Of a stretch of DNA of 64,000 nt, positions 9,908-21,900 are shown piece by piece. Origin of the DNA: Diphasiastrum complanatum (taxonomy: Eukaryota; Streptophyta; Lycopodiopsida; Lycopodiales; Lycopodiaceae); contig CM055109.1 in NCBI GenBank assembly GCA_029204225.1, positions 25,418,723 through 25,482,722 on the forward strand, written 5' to 3'. Position numbers and translations under genes: made by a program. How positions within the stretch are numbered: the stretch's first letter is position 1; each line of letters starts with the position of its first letter. A model generated the notes under the pieces. That model had not been told where the DNA came from. It worked only from the letters and a program-made list of their open reading frames with translations, and ran no database searches.

Positions 9908-12900
9908 GTAATATTTTCACTCTCTTATGTTTAATATGTTAGGTTTCCATCGTGGCATTTTTGTTTGCTTTTTTGGCATCTGTTTTGCGTTTTTTGGATC
10001 AAGAGGCCGCCCTAAGCGTGAACTTTTAGACCAGTAGCAAAAGAAGGTGCAGCTTTCATTCACCCAGGTGATATGAACCTAGAGGTATCATGAAGCAAAT
10101 TTATTCTGGCATAGTTCAGGTCCAGAATGATTTTGTTTCAAATGACAAAAAGATTTTTCTGAGGTATAGGGTATCCAACTGTTCCACTCTAAGCAGAGCC
10201 AAAGAAACAAGGCATGACGTAGCAATAAGCTTCTTTAGGTGGAATTAAAAGCTACATTGTGCTAATGTGTTCAATGAAGAATGCTGGAAGGCTGCGATAC
10301 TGTGACTACCATCACGAGATTAGCAGGTGAGCGTATTTGCTGTTTCGTTTTGGGGTATGGTAGAGTCTAGACAAAGCATGTGAACTGCTGCACATGCATA
10401 TAGGGGCACATAGTTCCAAAGAATTACCATTCAAATATTTTGATATTGATCTGAGTTTAGAATCCATTATTCAAAATACGTTTTTTTTTTTCCAAATATG
10501 TGGTGTTTTTTGCATGTTCTTTCTTTCAAAATTTGAAACAAATCAGGTTCTTTTGGAATTATTTTGCTGCTGGTTGTTCAAATTCCTGATTTTTTTTCCT
10601 TTGAATTGATGCAATTCACAATTTGAATCAACTTAATCTGAATCATCGGGGAACTACGAGTTATATATGACTGCTTTACACAATCCGTGCTGAAATTTGT
10701 TGTTTAGGGTCGCTTGTCATGTGTTTTTTTTATGATGCTTTTGGCATTGTTGATGACTGTTGTCAAACGTTGTCACATAGAATTTGCCGCCCTAAAAGAC
10801 AGAGAGATATGTGCACAGTAAAAGAACTTCTCTACAATCCTAAATTGCATCTATTCACTTTTCTCAGTATAAATATCCAAGTAAAGAGTCTACTGAATCT
10901 AAACTGCTATACAAATTCTTTCACTTATCAAACCTCATGGTACAATTTCCTTATCTCAGTATATGAAGTTCACTATTTGCCAAACTTTAAAACTCCAACA
11001 ACAAAGCTCCTATTCAGGCTATGCTATTGAAATTGCCAAGACAAGAACAAGCTCAAAGGCTAATCAATACAAATTTCCATTGTTGTTCTTATAAGCTTAA
11101 TTGTTACCCAAATCTTCCTTTTTTGTGTGCCGCGTGGAAGTTCTATAAAGTTCCCAAAAGACCTAGGCTTATTGCAGCAGCTTGTGAAACTACACTAATT
11201 GACCTTTCGAAGTGGCTAAGTAGTTGCTTCAAAGCCTTGCTACCTTTTGTTGATGACTTTGGATAAACTTAAGGATGCAGATGTTCCTGTAATTTGTAGG
11301 TAGATTCTAAATGATTTTGAAGTTTTTTAATTCTTCTCGTACTATAACCCTATTTATGCTCCTTCAAAGCTATGACTTCATGACACTATGCTCTAAAATT
11401 AATCTAGAAGATTTGAATTTTCATATTGATAAGCTAATTTGAGATCCTTTTAGTAAGGAACTAAAGGACACTTGATGCAAAGATTTGAAAGTTGAAAAGA
11501 GTGCTTCGCATTTCCAGTTTTGTTGGCGTAAGAACAAAATCAAGATGTCGATTCAAATAAGAAAAGATTCACCAAATTTTTTTGTTGAAGATGTTTGTTC
11601 TTGGCTGCACTCTCTCTTGGATAAATTGCAATTTCTCTAGTTGATTATCTTTTTCAACAAAAGATAGGTAATCCCATGGGCATTGATGGTGCTGTTCTAG
11701 CAAACTTTTATTTTCTCTGTTATGAATTTAAATTTATGCAAAGAGTGGTTTCTTGTGATTCTTGTCCCATCTTATTGCATAATTTAACCCATGCTAGAAG
11801 ATATATTGATGACTTATTTGTTCTTAGATCTTCTCGATTTTGGTAGCTTTTATATGACGATCCTAATGTTTTTGGTGGAGGAATCTATCCTAAAGAGTCA
11901 TCTGGAGGAATCTAATTGTACAACTATTGGTGATAAGTGCAATTTTTTGGACTTTTTTTATAAAGGCTAGGTCAAATTTATTGGTTGATATTTTTGATAA
12001 AATGTAGGCAAAATACGGTAACTTAAACATAATTCGCATGCCTCATTATTTTGATTTTGTTAAATATGGAGTTATCACTTCCCAAATCTGTAGGTTTTCT
12101 CGTCTCTGCACATGTAGATATGCTTTTGCAAACCAATCAAGCTGTCTGATTATTTTGCTTCTCCATAATTGTTACTTGTTTAAGAAAACTATGAACACAG
12201 TTTAACTAGTTTAGACTCTTACTGTTTTATCTTTGGTATTTCAGCTTTTGGTATGTTAAGATGATTAATAGTAGAATCCAAAAAAGTGGGGAGCTTAGGA
12301 GCCCACTTTGCTTCTAGTATTTTGTATTTTGTCTATGTCTTGTTCACTCTTGTTTACGTATCGTGGTCACTGTATTTGATTTGATTTTCAATTTTCTTGG
12401 TGGCTATCATTTGCTTCTTAATCAACACTGGGTCTACCCAAGGGAATCCGGAGTCGTTCGAAACCCAGATAACAACCATTGACTTCTCAAATTAAATTTG
12501 TGAATTTGGATATATTCCAATCTCACAAATAGATATATCAATGCCATATCCTAGAATGTAGCACCACACAATAGTCATCTATCTTTTTTACCCCCAAACA
12601 ATAGACACTCCGTCTCATTTTACCTTCATCAACTAAGATCCATTGATGGAGACTATCATTAAAGGATTGTATGTTTCTATCAATACGCTTGTCCTTCTAA
12701 GGTCTTTGATTACACTCTTATTTGTAAGCCCCTCTCTTCCATTCAACTGTGCTTATTGGACTCATAAGTGTAGTTCGCCACACCTTCTTTATACATGGAA
12801 GGTGTCTTGCCAATCCTTTGAAGATGTTGAAGCGTCTCTAGACACCTCTTAGCATTGGTTTCCCATACAATCAGATCATGCATGTGATGAAAAGGCTGAA

Positions 12901-15900
12901 TTGCATTGAATAGAGGTACATATGGACATTGTGCATTCAAGCTATCAATGAAAATTGCAGATAATGTTTTGCCAAAGTGATAGAACTTTCCAAAGGTCCA
13001 TTGGTCCTTTGCCTCATTGATTTCTTCCCTTCCTCATGTGCATCATCTTGACGGTCTTTTGGAATTTTGTGAAACAACAACTTATTAATTGTACAATTCC
13101 TTCTTTATCTTTGATTTGAAAGCTCTCAAGAATTTTGACGAGTTAAAAGTACCTTGCGCAAATGGTCCCTTCATTTAAAATATATGACGTTGATGGTTGA
13201 TTGTCATGTCAATAGTGAATTGCCAATTCTTTCATAGACTCCAATGCCACATCAGACGAAGAATCTAGTCACGAGGCCAACAATGTCAGTAAGAGACTAA
13301 ATATTACTTTGTTGGTCGACCAATGCTTTCATCTAACGCAATGAACAAAAGGGTATAATTTTTGCTACTTAAGATTCTAGAAGATGTGGTTATTGGTTAT
13401 AAAACTCATGTTTAGACATGTGATTTGGGTATGACGCATAATCATTGCTCTTTGCATGTTTGGTACTTGCAAACCATTTACCACACTACCTTAATTAAGC
13501 CTTTAGGTGATGAAATAGAAAGGCCATTTTTTGCTACAAAGAGTTTCAATCTTAGTGTAGTAATAGCCACCTCCTTATAAATGTCCTCTATGCGTGTTAC
13601 ATTGGAAGGAATAGACAATAGGCATAGCTTGCTTTTCGACATTGCATGTCCTCAAAGCTATAGCCACTTTATGCCCATTGATCTTAGCATGAGTGCTAAG
13701 AAGTATCGTAATTCAGGAACCATGGTTCCAGAACGCAAACGAAACGATGGTTTCAGAATGATTTTCATTTAATTTTTTTTTTGGGCGGAACGATAAAAAA
13801 AATGTTTTTTTTTTTTCGGGGGGGGGTGGGGGGGGGTATACATAATAGAAGTGCTACATAAGAACACATACTTACTGTTGGATTATTACCCTCATCATCA
13901 ATCTTTAATCTACATCCATTCATTTATCCAGTTTTTGCATTTTTACTCGCGTTATCACACAATCTGTAGAAATACATGGGAATCGCGAACAGGTGGGTCA
14001 AAATGACGACGACAACTATCGAGTGACTATCGAAGTGTTCGACAAATATTTGTCGAACGATAACAGATCATGTTACCACTTGTTATAAAGCTAACCACTT
14101 GCTCTAACCATTGTTAGCAAGTACTTACCGTGTAACCTAACTGGATAGGTGACAACGGCCTATATTGTCATTTATGCATTTCTCAACAACATTTTACTTT
14201 TTTCACATTTGCGTTTGTTTCTAATGGAAATTTTCGCACAATCTGTTAGAAAATCCTACTCCAAAGAGTGAGTTTGAAAGGAATAGCTAAGATATAGCTG
14301 TGAGACAAATGTTATAGAAAAACTGTTCATTGCTGAAATAATGCTCGTTTGAGCAAGTCCGCATTGATTGGGTTTACTTAAGAGGGCTAATTGAAAGACA
14401 ATGTCCTAATTAAAAAATTCTATGACTCAAAGTTTTCTTTCTATCAAAGCCCAACTGAGATTATTTGATTGCAACATATAAAAGAATCCTTCTTGGGACC
14501 AAAAAAATTACTTATCTCATTGACTTGGATTGAAGTTGGCTAGTAGTTTTTAACTCACAAGGAGTTTTTTGTGGAACCTAAACTAGCTGTCGAGTTGCCA
14601 CAAGTAACATTGACATTTAACTTTCTATGGCACTCAAGAAAACAGATACTCCACAGAAACGAGGATATGTGTGAAATACCCATTAGGTAAATTCTTCACG
14701 ATTGTAGTGATTTGAATAGCATGCACTTATGGATCCCGAGGAGAACTCATTGTAGCCCATACCAAGACCACCTTCCAAAACTTGTAATCCCATACGTGAA
14801 TGCACATCTTTATAGTACATATTGAAACAAGATCGCATGGTCCGACCCTCACGAGTCACTATCAAGTAAATAACAATGGCAAGAGAATAAGGAATTTTTT
14901 ATCAAAGGAGCTAAAGGATTTAGTTGCTGATGACAAAATTCTTTGACAACTCAAAATATGAGTTTGAACTCAAGATGATATTGGGAGCAATCTGGGATCA
15001 TCCATGTGTAAAAACTGTGATTGCTTTAAAGATTGGACTGGTTGTTGTACCTTCGTGAGTTAAAATAGATGTTCATTTTTTCATTTCTTGGACCAAATGG
15101 CGACTTCCAAGCAACAAGCATGTTGATACTTGTCAATGCCAAAGAATATAAGGTGAACAAACTTGTGTTCATTTCGCTTTTGAGTGATCTAAAATTCTAG
15201 TATGTTAACACTTTTTCACTTCCTTAGTCCATGGATCCACATTTATGAGTTTTGGTCCAATCTATGGATATAAAAAGTCAATCTGTAATCTTTTCATTTT
15301 AAGTTTCCACTGAGATTGTGACTTGCATTGCCATCATTCCCAATGGGTTCTAACGTAGAACATTTTTTGTATCAAATGATATGTTTTAAGGGTATTCATT
15401 CTTGTTTTGTAGTTCTTTTTAAGAATTTATTCACAACAAAATAGTCAATTAGTTCAACTTTACGTATTTCCTTTGATGAAGTAAGTTATGGTGGGTACTC
15501 CCTCTCTATTCACACTTTTGATTATTGTCTTGGAGGTGACATATAGATGTAAATACTTACTTTCGAAGGTTGCATAGAATATTAACAAACTAGTTGTAAA
15601 TGGTGTAATAAATATGCATGTATCTGCAATTTGAGGTCATTGCTATCTTTTTATTAGCCTATCAGACTATATTTTGGCAATCATAGTACTGACAATCTTT
15701 TTCCATGTGGCAAAGTCATCACCGTTGTGTGACAATTTTTTGGGCTGTTCCACTGGAGCATTTATTTCATTGGTCAAGTTTTCAGTTGTAGCTCAATCAT
15801 CATTTGCAATCAAACGAATCAACCCATTATTTGTGAGAAGAGGTATGAATTTGGCTCGTTCCTTTTCGTTAGATTTTGCACTTATTTTCTATGCTAAAAT

Positions 15901-18900
15901 AAATGGTCCCTTTGACATTATTTGAAAGAAATTTGTTTCATTTAAAAATCTTCCCTTATCTTGCTAAAAGGTTGGCAACAAGTAAATATTTTTTGATTGA
16001 ACCTTTTCTTGTGTTTAATCATAATTAACATTGGTGGAGCTATCCTTTCATGGTTTGATTATTTCTCATGTCCTTTTTTCATCTTTTCGCATTCAAAAGC
16101 TTGTTTGTGGGTTCAGATGAAATGATAAATGTTATAGAAGACAAAAGTTATATGCTGAAATTGGTTGCTTGATAGTACTATCTTCTTGAAGTCAAATTTT
16201 TGATACTCGAACACAACGACTAAACACCATATCAAAATGTGATATCTATTTTGTATTGTTGCATAACCCCATAGCAAGGTGCTATATTTATGTCATTCAC
16301 ACTTGAATCTCATGTATCAAGTGACGGTCAACAGTCAAGTACCTCGAGTTACAAGCAAGCATTGTAAATGTCTGGAACCATTAGGTAAGAACCCCCTAGT
16401 AGTTGAGTGGCGGTCAAAGTAAGAGGAGGTGGAGACCTAAGACGTGGCAAACACATGCTGAATCCCACAACCAAATTGCTATTCTACGTACCACATTGCT
16501 AGGGTACACCCTTAGCCACTTCACTCTATAGGAGCTATATGAAAGGGCAGATACAACCATTTTGAAGTGGAAGAGGAGTTGCACAAACTTAGATATAAGT
16601 TGAGACTAGAAGCTGTGCATAAGCACAATGATGTAAAAGCCTAGGGTCACACAAATCCTACAAGTGTAGTTGGAGTCCTTTTGTAAGCAAGTGGAGGTAG
16701 TCAAACTAGTCAAAAGAGGGCTCTTTTTTTATATCCATGGTAACTCCATAAAGTTGGTGCACAAAGGCTCTCTCAAAAGCAAGTAATGTGAAACCTTAGT
16801 TATGAAACCCCATGTTGTGGGCAAGGTTTTGCATCCCACATTTTTTTAAGTAGTTTGGTACACTTTGAAGGATCAAAGATGTGATTCATTTCTATCCAAA
16901 TGGAGTAAATCAGAAGGGCCAAACTACATCCGTTGGCCAAACTACTTTAAGAGTAGACCATGTTAATTGATAGGACTATTTGGAAAATGTGACCGAAGAG
17001 GAAAGGATGTCCTACACCAAACTAGACTCTAGAGGCCAAAGAGATTTTCAATAGGAGTAGGAAAGTCCATCAACTCGTTACTTTATTTGTAAAAGATAAT
17101 ACTATACCATGTATTAGGAAAGCAAAGGGATGTGAGGAGCATCCCTACAATCTAGTATCGATTGTTCTCAAGAGCCTCCCGTACTTTTTCAAGGAAGCCC
17201 CCCTGCCTTCCAGGAATTGAATGGGGTTGTTGCAAGAAATACGAGGATAAAATGTAGCATCTCGAGAAGACTATATGGAGCAATTGTTTGCCATGAAAAA
17301 GAATAAGGTCGAGAATAGAAGGGGAAAATAGGAAAGGAAATAAGAACTTGAATTCATATAAAAACTTTAACACAAAAACGTCAAGGTTGCAAAGAATGGA
17401 TGGCCAAGGAAGAAGTTCACCTCATTAGCCCCAAAATGATAAAGCAACTCTAATTTTTGCTGCAACTTTGGGAACTTTGCATTCGAATCTCAAAAGAAGC
17501 ATTTTGACAGAAGAAGAAAAGCTCCAAAAACCAACTAGTATGTTGAGAAAGTTGCCCAAAATGCCCATACTTGCCTTCCTCTTGGGTGTAGATGAGGAAT
17601 TAATGCTTGTCTCTTCTCCAATTTGCAAGTTGGACATCTGTTGTCCAAAGTTCTGCTTTAAGTTCTTCCCCTCCCCTTTGCCTTTCTTTTGAAAGTTTAG
17701 CTTCTTTTTAGAAGCAAATGCATATAGAATGATTCTTCCTTCTCATCTCTTCCTGTAAAAGAAGACCACATAGCTCTCCAAAGGTTGGAAGTCTCTCCCT
17801 AACTGAAAGGGACATCACTTAATTTTGATAGTTGACTATCAAAGACTATGGAAATCATACTCTTATCACTTACTGTCTCTCCCACTAAAGCAAGCTGGTT
17901 CATAAGGTCCTTGACTTTTTTAATGTGATCGTTTATTGTGCACCTACCTCCATCTTGAGAGTATGTAACCTGTTTTGCAAGTAATTCCATTGTCTTCTAC
18001 ATAAACTTAAAAATGCCCAAAGCTTCCATTACATCCCTTGCATTGCAAATGTGAGAAATAATGTTACCTTTGACAAAAAGATTAATCATCCTATGTGCCT
18101 TATGGCTCCTGGTAATGTAGTCCTTCAATTCAGGTTTAGATGTAGGCACAGGATCTCTACCTGTAACTATCTCCCAGCAATTCTTATCCATCAAGATGTT
18201 AGCCATCTCAAACTTCCATGTCCTATAGTTAGTGCCATTAGGTCTGCTTGATTCATCAAACAAATTCTCTTCAAGACTAGCCATTCTAAAATCTTTGCTC
18301 AAACAAAAGCTTAACTTGAAAGGAATCAGAAAAGAAACAACTTCCTGCTAGAAATAAATGACTATGCTGAAGTTAATCCATAGGTTACTTTGACCCAAAA
18401 GGTCGAGACTTGTGTAACCATGGGTATTTAGTTATTTGGGCCATCCTAAGTTTGTCTTAAGTTCAGTTGGACCCAATTTTGGTCATGTATTGACTCATGG
18501 GTCCTTAGGGGTCTAATTTGGTTTAGGGGCCCTATCTTGACTTTTGGGGGTTCTCTACAGTCAGTAAGTAGGTAGAGTACATATTGGCTTATTGTGTTAT
18601 TTTTTTTCAGTTTGGCTAAGCATTGCTCTCCATTGCTCTTGTTGTTGTTTTCTCTCTCTCTCTGAGAGTTGGGCGCCCAGCCTCTGCTCTCTTGTTTCTT
18701 GTGGAGATTGATTGATAACTAGATCTTGGTGACTTGACTCTTGCTTTCCTACATGGTATCAGAGCTACCGGATCTGCAGCAAGCTTGTATGCTGGCGCCC
18801 TACCAGAAGAGGAGCTTCTCTACTTTTTGTTTTGAAATTTCAGCATCCTGCTGATCTTTCCAAGTGGAGTTTGGATCAGCTTTCTTTGTCTCTTTTCAGG

Positions 18901-21900
18901 TTGAAGGAGGGCGCCCATCAGAGATCTTGGAGGAGCAATTTGTGGCACCCAAAAATCAGAATCTCAAATCTGATTTTTATGCAACCAGTTTTCAGCAAGT
19001 TTTGTTTGGAGGAGGGCGCCCAACGATCTGCTACTGATTTTTGGTTGTGGTGTCTCCTTATCTTGCTGTTTTTGTTTTCAGGTTTGCATTTGTGTAGGAG
19101 GGCGCCCAAAATTCAGTAAACCCTATTCAGGGTTAGGTCAACTTGTGGCTGGAAATTTGCATATTCTCAGCAAGCAGTAGGGGGCTTTCAACAGCCCTAT
19201 TGGAGTGTGTGTTGATCACACTATTTGGCTTCTTAATTGGGTTTTGGTGTAGGCTTCAATCGAAGCTAACCTAATTTTCAAGAAGCTGGTTTTTTTGTGC
19301 AGAAAGACAGCCATCTATCCATTATCTTTTGGGCACTTTGGTTGCAAATTGAAAGACATCTTGTGCTCCTACTTTCAGCTCTTTGTTTGCTGCAAATTTT
19401 TTGAGTAGATTTGGTTGTGGAAAGGCTCTCTTTCCCATCTACTACAAGCTGAAATTCTGTTGGAGGTAATGGCTAAAGAATTGGAAGCTATCGGTTCTTT
19501 GTTTAGTGAAGATTGGTTGGATGGCACAAACTACTCCTTGTGGAGTTACATGATAAAGAATCTTCTCATAGCGAAAGGGCTGTGGGATTTGGTCATTGGT
19601 GATGAGGAAAGGCCTCCGTCTTTGGCACTTCCTACACCTTGTGGATCATCATCATCATCATCTTCTACATCTTCGGAAGAACAAAAGAAGTGGGATAGAA
19701 GGGATGCACAAGCACATTCTATGGTTGCTCTTGCTAAAAGATCTATCTCACCTCATATTAGGTCTTGTAAGACATCTAAATGTGCGTGGGATACACTTTA
19801 TACTATGTATAGAGTCAAAAATCCAGCAAGAGTAGTGTATCTCAGAAATCAGCTTTCTTTGTTGAAGATGCAAGAAGGGGATCAAGTGACCAATCACTTG
19901 ACGAAGATCAAGGATCTTCGTGAGGAGCTTCTCAATATTGATGAGATAATTGAGGATGCTCAATTTGTTTCTATTACTCTCAACTCATTACCTTCCTCTT
20001 ATCTTCCATTTGTTTCATCTTTGAGTATCTCTCTTAGGGGACATCAACTCTCCTTTGATCTGCTTCTTCAAGAGGAGCAAACGAGGCAAAACTTTGCGGG
20101 TGACACTCAACAAGATCAAGCTTTCTTCACGAAAGGCAAGTCAAAAGGAAAGGGGAAGCCTCCTTACAAGGATGAGCAAAAGCCCATCATTGGAGGTCAA
20201 GATGTTAACACTCAAAAGAAGAAAGGCAAGTGCCATTATTGCAAGAAGTATGGGCACTTCATCAAGGATTGTACGAAGAAGCTTGCGAAAGAGGCGAGTA
20301 AAGGAATTGATACTAGTGCTTCACTTGCTACTTTGGAGCAAGAGCTTGAAGCTAGTGGTGATCTCTTCAACCAAGACTATGCTTTTGTGTCTAATATTGC
20401 TTCTACTAGTACTTCTACATCTATGAGGAATTCAGATTCTGTTTTGCAAGTTGCTGATTTTCAGCCCATTGAGGGGGTGATTGATAGTGGTGCTACTCGT
20501 CATATGACTTCTCGCAAAGAAGCATTCACTAAATTAGTGAAAGTGCAAAATGGAAGCAAGGTACAATGTGCGGATGATGCATCTTATTCTATTCATGGAA
20601 TTGGAATTGTAGCCATCATTCTGCCTAATGGTGAAGAAAAGTACATTAAAAATGTGCTTTATGTTCTGGGAATCAAGAAAAATTTTCTTTCGGTTTCAAC
20701 TATGTTGAAGCAAGGACTAGTTGTTGAGTTCAAAGAAGATAAGTTTCTTGTCAAGGATCCTAAAAGATCTCTCTTGATTATTGTTTCGGGAACAATGCAT
20801 GCTGGCTTATTCATTATGGATATCTATGAGCGGCGAATTCCCTCTATATGTCTTGTTGCTTCTACATCACAATCATTGGAGTTGGCTGAATTGTGGCACG
20901 CAAGGTTTGGACATCTCAACTTTGCAAGTTTGAAGAAGCTGAAGAAATTTAATATGGTGGAAGATTTTCCAACTATTGAGCAGCCGAAAGGGCATGTATG
21001 CAAGGGGTGCATACTTGGAAAGTTTTAAAGGAAACCTTTTCCAATTGATGGAACTATAAGGGTTCTTGATAAATTTGATTTGGTTCATAGTGATGTTTGT
21101 GGTCCAATGAGGACCGAATCCGTTGGAAAGTGCATCTATTTTGTGACTTTTATTGATGACTTTTCTCGTTTTACATGGATCTATCCTATGAAGGCTAAAT
21201 CTGAAGTTTTTCAACGTTTCAAAGATTTTCTAGCAATGGTGGAAAATACTTCAAGGCAATCCTTCAGCTCCTCCTTTTGACTTTGTCACTTGGCATGGCC
21301 TTGATAGTACAAGCACTAGATTCACTTGGATCAAAAAACAAAAGCCCCTATAGAAAGTGCACCCTTTTTGTGTGTAAGCTCCTCAAAAAAGCTTTTCCAA
21401 AACCTAGTTAGAATTAGAAAGTTTTTGGAACATAACACTACCCTTGCCAACAACTATCCAACAGTGCAAGGATCAACTTGACTCGAGTCCTACAGATCAA
21501 ATGCGGCCTCCTACAAGATTGAGGTGCTTGTGGGAGATGAGAATCTTTGTCAAGAATCTAAGCACTGATGTTTCTCTCACTCTCAGACTCATAGGCTACA
21601 CAACTGGCTCTGATACCGCGATAAATTGAAAGACCTAGCTATGGAGTATCTTAACTGCAATACTAGATCAACCATGAAAGCTTGAGAAAGTTGGCTATGG
21701 AAAATATCAAACACAAGAAATTGCTTAAGCACCTCAAAACACCAAAAGTAAGAAGAGAGTGAATTGCTAGTGACAGAGAGGGGGGCGTGGTCCTGCAAGT
21801 CCCTATGAGGGAAGCACCTCATATATATGCATAGAATGTATAGGTGTCAACCATATGAGTGAGCTACTTGGCCAAGTGGGCTACTTGCACTAACTTAGTT

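Larger units (their letters stand above)
18346..21262 (+). mobile_element. Copia element, 5' part (LTR, leader, gag, protease, start of integrase)
   Basis: The element starts with a complete 5' LTR, PBS and long leader and then a gag-pol frame. Coding similarity stops abruptly near 21262, early in the integrase, and no RT, RNase H or 3' LTR follows, so the 3' half is missing. The LTR is of the same family as that of the deletion derivative at 37900-39911. Confidence 0.88.
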
